Source of the DNA: JAZNQL01 sp045590155 | GTDB taxonomy: Bacteria > Bacillota > Clostridia > UMGS1883 > UMGS1540 | Direction: 5' to 3' | Assembly (NCBI GenBank): GCA_045590155.1 | Contig: JAZNQL010000039.1 | Span: 1-21,031, forward strand | Length of the DNA stretch: 21,031 nucleotides | Part shown: positions 15,929-21,031 of the stretch, piece after piece | Layout of the letters: each line of letters opens with the position of its first letter | Position numbering within the stretch: the first letter of the stretch is position 1 | The notes under the pieces: generated by a model | Database searches by the model: none | Seen by the model: the letters and a program-made list of their open reading frames with translations, nothing else | What the model was told of the DNA's origin: nothing | Made by a program: the position numbers and the translations under genes

Positions 15929-15957
15929 TTGACTATTTTAGCTAACTATACTATAAT
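15929..15957 (+). promoter_or_regulatory. Promoter of tRNA-Ser
   Basis: TTGACT (15929-15934) and a perfect TATAAT (15952-15957) with a 17-bp spacer; the tRNA begins 27 bp further on. Confidence 0.85.
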
Positions 15958-15984
15958 TAGAAAGCGGTCAATTTGACGCACTAT

Positions 15985-16076
15985 GGAAAGGTGGCTGAGC
16001 TGGTCGAAGGCGCACGATTGGAAATCGTGTAACGGCTAATACCCGTTCAAGGGTTCGAATCCCTTCCTTTCCGCCA
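15985..16076 (+). tRNA. tRNA-Ser (anticodon GGA)
   Basis: A full class II tRNA with encoded CCA. Acceptor GGAAAGG (15985-15991) pairs with CCTTTCC (16066-16072), discriminator G at 16073, CCA at 16074-16076. The anticodon stem is CACGA/TCGTG with loop TTGGAAA, giving anticodon GGA (16020-16022) for UCC and UCU codons. The long variable arm follows and the T arm is AAGGG-TTCGAAT-CCCTT. The gene stands alone between the dnaD operon and a hairpin-rich region holding partial copies of it. Confidence 0.97.
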
Positions 16077-16077
16077 A

Positions 16078-16114
16078 AAAATAGTTCACACATTTTTGTG
16101 TGAGCTATTTTTTT
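16078..16114 (+). terminator. Terminator of tRNA-Ser (copy 1 of a repeated terminator)
   Basis: ATAGTTCACACA (16081-16092) pairs with TGTGTGAGCTAT (16097-16108) across a TTTT loop, with one G-U pair in the RNA, then a run of T. It starts 2 nt after the tRNA CCA. A copy with one base change lies 357 bp downstream. Confidence 0.85.
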
Positions 16115-16180
16115 GTTTTAAAGGGGATTCGAACACCGAGGGGGCTGCGAGCATTTATAAAACGATTGATTATCGTTTTT

Positions 16181-16273
16181 AGCGAAGCAGGTGCGAAGGC
16201 GGGTACTGCACACGCAGTGTGCGGTCGCAGAGCATAGCACGATGTATGCATCGTGCATCCCTTCCTTTCCGCC
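16181..16273 (+). pseudogene. Rearranged partial copy of tRNA-Ser
   Basis: Segments of tRNA-Ser recur in the same order: a D-arm-like AGCGAAGCAGGTGCGAAGGC (16181-16200) matching about 16 of 20 positions of the tRNA D region with one inserted base; GCACGAT and ATCGTG (16237-16255) matching the anticodon stem but with a different loop; and ATCCCTTCCTTTCCGCC (16257-16273), 17 nt identical to the T-arm/acceptor 3' end at 16059-16075. The 5' acceptor strand, T loop and terminal A are missing, so it cannot make a tRNA. Confidence 0.55.
16257..16273 (+). repeat. 17-bp direct repeat of the tRNA-Ser 3' end (att-like)
   Basis: Exactly identical to 16059-16075, 198 bp apart. Integrative elements leave such repeats when they use a tRNA 3' end as attachment site, but no integrase gene lies between or beside the copies, so tandem tRNA duplication and decay is equally possible. 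Confidence 0.6.
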
Positions 16274-16437
16274 TCGTCACGGCAAACCTTTTTGTTCGCC
16301 GTATTTTAAGATAAAAATACGGCTTCACTTTATCGTCTGCCGTTCCTCTTTCGAAAAAAGTCACGCTCAGCTCCTCTGCTCGTTTGTAAACGCTCTCGCA
16401 ACGATACGCGGTCGCTACCAACTTTTTTCGGGATATT

Positions 16438-16473
16438 ATAGTTCACACATTTTTGTGTGGGCTATTTTTTTGT
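16438..16473 (+). terminator. Second copy of the tRNA-Ser terminator
   Basis: The sequence from ATAGTTCACACA onward repeats 16081-16118 over about 38 bp with one substitution (GTGTGG for GTGTGA). The T run is on the plus strand, so it would end transcripts arriving from the tRNA side. It lies just beyond the end of the convergent cyclo-ligase gene. Confidence 0.78.
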
Positions 16474-16481
16474 TTATTAGT

Positions 16482-17054
16482 TTATATTTTACATTTTATT
16501 AAGCCGTTTTCTGTTACAATAAAATTCATTTTTACATCGTGTTCTGCTGTTTGTATTTTATCATAAAGCTGAAATTCATAACAAAGGCCTACTTTTACGG
16601 CATTTGTTTTTGGTAAAAACATATCATAATAGCCTTTTCCAAAGCCTACCCTTGCCCCTGTTTTATCAAATGCAATACCAGGGACAATAATAACATCTAT
16701 TTCAGAAGGCGAGGCAACAAGAGTACAGTTTGGCTCGTTTACTCCAAATTTACCCTTTTTAAACTCGGTATCTATACTAGCGTAATAAGGAATAATCTCT
16801 TTTTTGGTAACAGGAAAAACAATTTTTTTGCCGTCTTTTAGGGCGGTTTTTATTATTTTTTCTGTGTCCGTCTCGTTCTGGATAGGCATATAAAGCATAA
16901 TAGTTAAAGCATTTTTATATATTGTGCTTTGCAAAAATTCTTTTGCGGCGGCACGGCTTTTCTTATGCACCTCTTGTGTTGTCATTTCAAGCCGTTTAAT
17001 TTTATTTTGATTTCGTATTTCATTTTTCATTGTTTTATGATTTAGGCGATTCAT
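16482..17054 (-). CDS. 5-formyltetrahydrofolate cyclo-ligase
   Basis: Converts 5-formyl-THF to 5,10-methenyl-THF with ATP, returning storage folate to one-carbon metabolism in the cytosol. The 190 residues are the usual family length. The N-terminal basic start KNEIRNQNKIKRLEM, the central ALTIMLYMPIQNETDTEKII, and the C-terminal signature VPGIAFDKTGARVGFGKGYYD are all characteristic. The ATG at 17054 has only a weak AGG-containing site upstream; an internal ATG at 17030 has none. It starts 25 bp after the cyclophilin gene stop and probably shares its promoter. No minus-strand terminator is evident downstream, so its transcript may continue into the tRNA-derived element. Confidence 0.93.
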   Translation of the reverse strand: MNRLNHKTMKNEIRNQNKIKRLEMTTQEVHKKSRAAAKEFLQSTIYKNALTIMLYMPIQNETDTEKIIKTALKDGKKIVFPVTKKEIIPYYASIDTEFKKGKFGVNEPNCTLVASPSEIDVIIVPGIAFDKTGARVGFGKGYYDMFLPKTNAVKVGLCYEFQLYDKIQTAEHDVKMNFIVTENGLIKCKI

Positions 17055-17079
17055 CTGCCTGTTCTTATTATCGCAAGTA

Positions 17080-18138
17080 CTATTCGTTTATTATTACCTG
17101 CTTTACTACTATCTGATTTAAAGGAATATCATTTTCATCGGTTTTCTCGGAACATATTCTGTCGACAACGTCCATTCCTTCGGTTATTCTGCCAAAGCCC
17201 GCATAACCTCCGTTTAAATATTCAGCATCCTGCTGAACTATAAAGAACTGGCTGCTTGCTGTATTATATTCTTCGGTTCTTGCCATGGAAAGAGTCCCTC
17301 TTTTATGAGGTATTAAGTTTAGGATTCCGTTATAAATAAACTCTCCTTCAATGCTTTCGGATGTTTTGTATTCATAGTTTTTTCCGTAACCGCCACCCTG
17401 TGCTACAAACCCTTCTATTACACGGTGGAAAATTGTATTATCATAAAATTTATTTTTTGCAAGGGAGATGAAATTCTGGCATGTTACAGGAGCCATTTGA
17501 GGATAAAGTTCAAACTTTATTTCCTCTCCGCTTTCAAGTTCAATTTTTCCTGTTACTGTTTTTAATGTGCCACTTGCATAAGCTTCATATACAGAATACT
17601 GCTCGTGCAGTAAAACCTGGAAAACTTCGCACTCGGCTGCTAAACCTGCATTCTTTTCTATTTCTCCCATATCATATTTTATATCCACTGTTTTGGTTTC
17701 CCCAATCCATGTTACTTCTGCTCCTAAAAGTTCGGCAACGGCTCTTACAGGGACAAATGTTCTTGAATTTATTATACAAGGAAGTGCGTCCATTTTATAT
17801 GCTTTTGACAGGGCAAGTCCGTCAAGATGGAATGCGGTTTCTTTACCTGTCCACAACACATAAAGATTATCTTTTCTGTAAAGTGTAACGCCACCGGTGT
17901 TTTCTGACCAATTAACGTCGCAATTAAGTTTTTCGCTTATTGCCCGGATTGGAAGCATAACTCTGTCGCCTACATAGCCACCGTATGTATCGTATACACT
18001 CATTACTTGCGCAGGTACGTCGCTTACCAGCTTTTCTCCGTTAATCATAATGGTTATTCCCTCGTCTGCGAAGGCTTGCTGGCCTATTGTAAGGCTTAAA
18101 ATAATTACTGTTAAAATTATTGATAAAAGTTTTTTCAT
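17080..18138 (-). CDS. Secreted cyclophilin-type peptidyl-prolyl isomerase with copper-amine-oxidase-N-like domain
   Basis: A 352-residue exported protein. A signal peptide (KKLLSIILTVIILSLTIG to AFA, residues 1-24) is followed by a copper-amine-oxidase-N-like module at about 28-155, with the two half-repeats VMLPIRAISEKLNCDVNW and TFVPVRAVAELLGAEVTW. The cyclophilin domain occupies about 190-350: FYDNTIFHRVIEGFVAQGGG holds the catalytic Arg in FHRV and the conserved Gln, and ASSQFFIV and GFGRI complete the active site. It would speed folding of proteins outside the membrane; the N-terminal module is a common clostridial surface or wall-associated domain of unclear function. The start ATG has AAGGAAG about 10 nt upstream. 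It is the first gene of a two-gene operon with the cyclo-ligase. Confidence 0.92.
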   Translation of the reverse strand: MKKLLSIILTVIILSLTIGQQAFADEGITIMINGEKLVSDVPAQVMSVYDTYGGYVGDRVMLPIRAISEKLNCDVNWSENTGGVTLYRKDNLYVLWTGKETAFHLDGLALSKAYKMDALPCIINSRTFVPVRAVAELLGAEVTWIGETKTVDIKYDMGEIEKNAGLAAECEVFQVLLHEQYSVYEAYASGTLKTVTGKIELESGEEIKFELYPQMAPVTCQNFISLAKNKFYDNTIFHRVIEGFVAQGGGYGKNYEYKTSESIEGEFIYNGILNLIPHKRGTLSMARTEEYNTASSQFFIVQQDAEYLNGGYAGFGRITEGMDVVDRICSEKTDENDIPLNQIVVKQVIINE

Positions 18139-18174
18139 GTTTTTTCATCTTCCTTCACTTTTGTGTGTGACTTA

Positions 18175-18203
18175 ATAATAACACATTATTGCTTTGTATG
18201 CAA
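18175..18203 (-). promoter_or_regulatory. Promoter of the cyclophilin-cyclo-ligase operon
   Basis: On the minus strand TTGCAT (18198-18203) and TATTAT (18175-18180) with a 17-bp spacer, about 37 bp ahead of the ATG. It begins only 10 bp after the T run of the upstream RNA terminator. Confidence 0.7.
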
Positions 18204-18210
18204 CTTTTTA

Positions 18211-18262
18211 ATAAAAAAAGAAGTGACCCCCGAACGCTTTTTACTGCTCTCGGGGGTCACTT
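18211..18262 (-). terminator. Strong terminator of the candidate RNA
   Basis: A perfect 13-bp stem AAGTGACCCCCGA (18221-18233) with TCGGGGGTCACTT (18250-18262), then on the minus strand C and seven T (18213-18220). Confidence 0.9.
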
Positions 18263-18593
18263 ATGTTCTATCTTGATATCTAACATCAATTTAACCTCTC
18301 TTTCCTAAACTGTCTTTGCTGCACCATCACAACTTCTCACGCATATAAGTTTTATTTTTTCCTCTAATGAGGACACCCTGATGTTAAGATGCTTATCCCA
18401 TGCCGCAAAAGACGCTTTTTTTGACTTTTAATATGACAGGCTTTTTATCTATTTCTCAAACAACTTATGTCTTTCTTAAACTGTCATCTATATAAATTTG
18501 CTCTCGCTTTCTTTTTTTATTTTCATTCAGCCAGCATATTCAAAGTCTAAAGTTTACTTTTTCATTGGACTGTACCTTCCTTTCTTAACTTCG
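18211..18593 (-). ncRNA. Candidate structured noncoding RNA of about 380 nt, family unknown
   Basis: A 600-bp gap without any credible gene contains, on the minus strand, a good promoter (18599-18627) and a very strong terminator (18211-18262) about 380 nt apart. Between them I see pairings ATGACAG with CTGTCAT (about 18435 and 18487), TAACATCA (18380-18387) with TGATGTTA (about 18280-18287), and local hairpins TCCTC-ATTA-GAGGA and AACTT/AAGTT. A purine-rich motif like GACAGTTTARGAAAG occurs twice, with a third weaker form near the 5' end. I do not recognise tmRNA, RNase P RNA, SRP RNA, 6S RNA or a T-box in it. Only tiny ORFs are present (for example MLDIKIEHK, ending inside the terminator). 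It could be a trans-acting RNA or a leader for the cyclophilin operon. Confidence 0.55.
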
Positions 18594-18598
18594 ATTAC

Positions 18599-18627
18599 AG
18601 TATACCATACAAAAAGCCTTATTTCAA
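18599..18627 (-). promoter_or_regulatory. Promoter of the candidate noncoding RNA
   Basis: On the minus strand TTGAAA (18622-18627) and TATACT (18599-18604) with a 17-bp spacer. No coding sequence follows before the terminator at 18211-18262. Confidence 0.65.
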
Positions 18628-18826
18628 TTGACATTTTATAAGAAGTTTAAACCCATAATTTGTTCAATAAAGAGAAAATATCAAAAACCTATTTACAAAT
18701 GCAAAAATAATGTGTTATAATTGATTTATGGTCGTTTAAAAAAACGCTCTTTTTATTTTATTTATAAAGAACACTTCCGAAATATGTTGCTGCACAAGGT
18801 CCATTTATATAATTCACTTAACAGTT
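18628..18826. other. AT-rich intergenic gap, 199 bp
   Basis: Between the RNA promoter and the end of the ASKHA gene. It holds a possible plus-strand promoter (TTTACA 18692-18697, TATAAT 18716-18721, 18-bp spacer) with no gene behind it, and a short CGTTT/AAACG hairpin near 18733-18746 followed by T-rich DNA. Nothing else is supported. Confidence 0.4.
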
Positions 18827-20221
18827 TTATTTTGCAAACATCATATTATCTATATATTTATTCATAAAATATTCGTTTTCTGCAAGGGAAAGGATTTTAG
18901 CTTTCTGCATTATTTTTTTTGAATTTTCAAGGTATTCTTTGCTTTGCAGTATCATACCCGCTCCCATTCCTGCTGCATTACCTAAAACTTTTGATTTCTT
19001 TGCTAGCTCTTTTGGAATAAGCCCTGTCTTCACTGCACTGTCTATATCTAAAAAGCTACCGAATCCGCCGGCAATATAAAATGTTTCTATTTCGTTCAAA
19101 GTAACATTTGCTTCTTTAAGCAAAGTATCTATTCCTGAAGCTATTGCCGATTTTGCAAGCTGATATTTTCTTACATCTTCAGGAGAAAGATATACACCCG
19201 TTTTTCCAAAGTAAAACTTTCCTTCCATATAACCTGTTTTGTCTATTATTCCTTTTTGTAGTAATGCTGCAACTGCACACACAAGTCCGCTGCCACATAT
19301 TCCAAGTGCTGTTTTATTAGCAATGGTTGTATATTCTATTTCTCCATTTAAAATTAAAACTTTGTCTATTGCGCCAGAAGTTGCCAGCATACCGCAATCA
19401 ATCCCGGCACCTTCAAAACAGGGGCCTGCTGCCGTTGAACAACAATATATTTCGCCGTTATGATTTAACACCATTTCTCCATTTGTTCCTATATCTACAA
19501 GAAGGCTTGTTTTATCATTTAACATACCACTTGACAACACTGCCGATGTAATATCTGCGCCGATATAAGCCGAGGTGCAGTTTACAAGATATGCATTTTC
19601 TTTCCATTCTCCAAAAAGTCTGCTTGCCTTATATGGTGCTACCGCAAGTTCCTCTGGGTCGTTTTTGGTAAGCAAATACATCATTGTTGTATTTGCACAT
19701 ATTACATATTTTTCAACCTTGAACCCTTTTGTTATTTCTTCTATAGCATCTTTAAGACACAAAAACAGTTTATCTTTCCCTCCGTTTTTAAAAAAGGTTA
19801 TGCGGGAAATGACATCTGCTCCAAACTCCATCTGCGGATTTTGAATACATATTTTTTTTACAATTTCGCATTCAGGAAATTTGTAGATATACCCTGCAAT
19901 GGTGGTTGTGCCTATATCAATTGCTGCACCATATCCTTCTGAAATAACAGGGTCTTTTTTGAAATTCTGAACATATCCTTCGGTTATTCCTTGAATGTTT
20001 TCTTGGATAAAATCAATTATAGCATCACTTTCTATATAAGTGTGGCAGGCAAGTACACTTTTTCCATTCAAGATTATTTTACATTTTCCGCATATACCTT
20101 TGCCTGCACACGGTTTTGGCAGTAGAAGTCCAAAATCCGAAAGGGCATCAGATGCAAGAATTTTTTGTGCATATTCACGTTCAAATTCTGCATTTTGTAT
20201 TCTTACTTTTATTTTAAACAT
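18827..20221 (-). CDS. ASKHA-fold ferredoxin protein (DUF4445), corrinoid activator-like
   Basis: A 464-residue cytosolic protein. The N-terminal 70 residues are a plant-type [2Fe-2S] ferredoxin domain: CAGKGICGKCKI and a later LACHT supply four cysteines. The rest is an ASKHA-type ATPase: AIDIGTTTIAG (phosphate loop, about 98-108), MEFGADVISRI, LVDIGTNGEMVL, a CSTAAGPCFEGAGI block, GICGSGLVCAVAALL, and AGGFGSFLDI. The order matches RACE/RamA proteins, which reductively reactivate corrinoid proteins of methyltransferases using ATP. It is shorter than the members I know (500-650 residues), mostly in the linker after the ferredoxin. No corrinoid protein or methyltransferase is nearby, so the partner is unknown. 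AGGAGGG at 20228-20234 lies 6 nt before the ATG. Confidence 0.87.
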   Translation of the reverse strand: MFKIKVRIQNAEFEREYAQKILASDALSDFGLLLPKPCAGKGICGKCKIILNGKSVLACHTYIESDAIIDFIQENIQGITEGYVQNFKKDPVISEGYGAAIDIGTTTIAGYIYKFPECEIVKKICIQNPQMEFGADVISRITFFKNGGKDKLFLCLKDAIEEITKGFKVEKYVICANTTMMYLLTKNDPEELAVAPYKASRLFGEWKENAYLVNCTSAYIGADITSAVLSSGMLNDKTSLLVDIGTNGEMVLNHNGEIYCCSTAAGPCFEGAGIDCGMLATSGAIDKVLILNGEIEYTTIANKTALGICGSGLVCAVAALLQKGIIDKTGYMEGKFYFGKTGVYLSPEDVRKYQLAKSAIASGIDTLLKEANVTLNEIETFYIAGGFGSFLDIDSAVKTGLIPKELAKKSKVLGNAAGMGAGMILQSKEYLENSKKIMQKAKILSLAENEYFMNKYIDNMMFAK

Positions 20222-20286
20222 ACCATGCCCTCCTTTTTTCTTTTACTGTATCAAATTTAACACAAATTCTGCATATAGTAAAGAAA

Positions 20287-20314
20287 ATTATAAAATATTT
20301 TACAAAAATCACAA
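20287..20314 (-). promoter_or_regulatory. Possible promoter of the ASKHA gene
   Basis: On the minus strand TTGTGA (20309-20314) and a perfect TATAAT (20287-20292) with a 16-bp spacer, about 66 bp before the ATG. The -35 is imperfect. A 13-bp hairpin lies immediately upstream. Confidence 0.45.
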
Positions 20315-20318
20315 AAAG

Positions 20319-20349
20319 CTTGTCTGTTTTTACAGAAAAAACAGACAAG
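20319..20349. promoter_or_regulatory. Perfect 13-bp inverted repeat in the divergent intergenic region
   Basis: CTTGTCTGTTTTT (20319-20331) and AAAAACAGACAAG (20337-20349) around a 5-nt spacer. On the minus strand it is followed by GCTTTTTG, so it looks terminator-like, yet no gene ends here from either side. It could instead be an operator next to the ASKHA promoter. Confidence 0.5.
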
Positions 20350-20389
20350 GTACATTTTTACCCTGTATAATTGTATAATTAACTAAATA

Positions 20390-20500
20390 AATAAATATTT
20401 GATAATAAAGCTAAAAATAGTGCAATTTTTATTGTTTTTTGTTTATATAACACTAAACAAAATAAATTTTTGGCAATAAAGTCAAAAAAATGGTGCAGTT
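20390..20500 (+). repeat. Two imperfect 39-bp direct repeats upstream of the SLH gene
   Basis: Copy 1 at 20390-20428 and copy 2 at 20461-20500, 71 bp apart, share AATAAAT-TTTG, then AATAAAG, an A run, GTGCA and TTT, about 80 percent identical. A third partial AATAAAGTCA lies at 20552-20561 across the -10 box. Between the copies is a dyad TTGTTTA (20439-20445) with TAAACAA (20454-20460), 8-bp spacer. Confidence 0.5.
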
Positions 20501-20524
20501 TGTCTTTCGATGTATAATCAACCG

Positions 20525-20554
20525 TTGACAAACAATATTTTTTTGAAGTATAAT
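20525..20554 (+). promoter_or_regulatory. Consensus promoter of the SLH protein gene
   Basis: Perfect TTGACA (20525-20530) and perfect TATAAT (20549-20554) with an 18-bp spacer, about 45 bp ahead of the start. This suggests high expression, as expected for a surface-layer component. Confidence 0.8.
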
Positions 20555-20599
20555 AAAGTCAGAACTATGGGTCCAAAAATAAAAGAAGGAGAGATTTTT

Positions 20600-21031
20600 A
20601 TGAGAAAAAGACTCGCTATGTTTTTGGCATGTGTTATGCTTTTAACACTGCCACAGGTAAGCGTATTTGCTGCTTCCTTCCCGGATACAGCAGGTACAAA
20701 TTGTGAAGCAGCTGTAGATGTATTAGCTGCTTTTGGAATTGTTGAAGGTAAGCCCGAGGGTACATATGACCCCGAATCTTCTTTAACAAGAGCAGAAATG
20801 GCAACAATAATTTTACGTGCCATCAATTTAGCAGACGGAATTTCAGGAAAGGATATTTTTGCTGACGTTCCTTCTTCTCACTGGGCATATGCTTATGTAA
20901 CATCCGCATGGCAGATGGGCATCATCAACGGAATTGATGCACAGACATTTGCACCTGACCAGGAAGTTACTTATGAGCAGGCAGTAAAAATGGTGGTTGC
21001 TGCTTTAGGTTACGGTGTTCAGGCAGATGCA
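20600..21031 (+). CDS. SLH-domain surface protein (partial, 3' end outside window)
   Basis: 144 codons are visible and the frame is open to the right edge. A signal peptide (KRLAMFLACVMLLTLPQV, then SVFA before ASFPD) is followed by an SLH repeat (FPDTAGTNCEAAVDVLAAFG to TYDPESSLTRAEMATIILRA, about 27-75) and a second (FADVPSSHWAYAYVTSAWQMG to FAPDQEVTYEQAVKMVVAAL, about 85-137). SLH modules bind secondary cell-wall polymers, so this is a wall-anchored surface-layer or adhesin-type protein; what follows the SLH repeats is outside the window. AAGGAG at 20586-20591 is 8 nt before the ATG, and the promoter at 20525-20554 has perfect boxes. Three-repeat SLH sets are usual, so a third copy is expected beyond 21031. 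Confidence 0.93.
   Translation, partial: MRKRLAMFLACVMLLTLPQVSVFAASFPDTAGTNCEAAVDVLAAFGIVEGKPEGTYDPESSLTRAEMATIILRAINLADGISGKDIFADVPSSHWAYAYVTSAWQMGIINGIDAQTFAPDQEVTYEQAVKMVVAALGYGVQADA

Larger units (their letters stand above)
16119..16437. other. Hairpin-rich tRNA-associated intergenic element
   Basis: About 320 bp between two copies of the same terminator, visibly richer in G and C than its surroundings. It opens with GGGATTCGAAC (16124-16134), the reverse complement of the tRNA-Ser T-arm segment 16053-16063. Then come hairpins at 16159-16179 (AAAACGAT/ATCGTTTT), 16208-16222 (GCACAC/GTGTGC), 16237-16256 (GCACGATG/CATCGTGC), about 16300-16325 (GCCGTATTTT/AAAATACGGC) and 16352-16430 (CGAAAAAAGT/ACTTTTTTCG). 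No ORF here looks real. It may be a mobile or repeated noncoding element, or the result of tRNA-locus rearrangement. Confidence 0.6.

Noticed and set aside
16059..16273. An integrated genetic island using tRNA-Ser as attachment site
   Set aside because: The 17-bp direct repeat is real, but only 198 bp separate the copies and no integrase, excisionase or phage gene is present. Kept only as a repeat and as one possible origin of the element.
16179..16502. Open frames of 80 codons (minus) and 103 codons (plus) inside the tRNA-linked element
   Set aside because: They run through hairpins and tRNA-derived pieces, lack ribosome-binding sites, and the plus one extends over the second terminator into the end of the cyclo-ligase gene.
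18211..18598. Known housekeeping RNA (RNase P RNA, tmRNA, SRP RNA, 6S RNA) or T-box leader
   Set aside because: I looked for the RNase P core motif, the tRNA-like end of tmRNA, the SRP tetraloop region, and the T-box GGTGG core and found none of them convincingly.
18692..18721. Plus-strand promoter TTTACA-18-TATAAT
   Set aside because: The boxes are acceptable but in very AT-rich DNA, no gene follows on the plus strand, and transcription would run antisense into the ASKHA gene. Mentioned only as a possibility.
20518..20826. 102-codon minus-strand frame over the SLH gene start
   Set aside because: It covers the SLH promoter, signal peptide and first SLH repeat in antisense; the plus-strand gene has a consensus promoter, a good ribosome-binding site and clear motifs.

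Overview
The window is AT-rich chromosomal DNA from an anaerobic low-GC Firmicute, most likely an uncultured or gut-type member of the Clostridia. The evidence is a YloU/YloV pair, DnaD with a DnaI-type helicase loader, a zinc-type L31, a DUF4445/ASKHA corrinoid-activator-like protein, SLH and copper-amine-oxidase-like surface modules, an InlB-type repeat in a large secreted protein, and textbook -35/-10 boxes with 17-bp spacers. No phage, transposase, integrase or CRISPR array is visible.

Layout. Bases 1-6970 hold a six-gene minus-strand operon, read from 6898 leftwards: a TIGR04076-like protein, a YhaO/SbcD-like phosphoesterase, a YhaN/SbcC-like ATPase with a membrane hairpin, an Asp23/Gls24 protein, a FakA-like fatty-acid kinase, and aconitase, which runs off the left edge. 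rpmE (L31) follows with its own promoter and terminator. Divergent from it is a two-gene plus-strand operon: a Sua5 (t6A synthesis) protein fused to a YwlE-type phosphatase, overlapping rimI by ATGA. Next come a 1297-residue secreted protein with a glycoside-hydrolase-like barrel, a DUF4397-like protein, and a dnaD-dnaC operon, all on the minus strand.

At 15985 lies tRNA-Ser(GGA). It is followed by about 360 bp of hairpin-rich, locally GC-rich DNA that contains a rearranged copy of parts of the same tRNA and is bracketed by two nearly identical terminators. To the right are a minus-strand cyclophilin/5-formyl-THF cyclo-ligase operon, an apparently unrecognised minus-strand noncoding RNA of about 380 nt (promoter at 18599-18627, strong terminator at 18211-18262), the ASKHA protein, and the beginning of a plus-strand SLH protein that runs off the right edge.

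Working together. The operons combine core housekeeping (TCA entry, lipid phosphorylation, t6A and S18 modification, helicase loading, folate salvage) with secreted and surface proteins. The two most promising undescribed items are the tRNA-derived element at 16077-16475 and the candidate RNA at 18211-18593. The Sua5-arginine-phosphatase fusion and a terminator hairpin directly abutting a start codon also deserve attention. Calls rest on reading motifs and manual alignment; no database search was possible.
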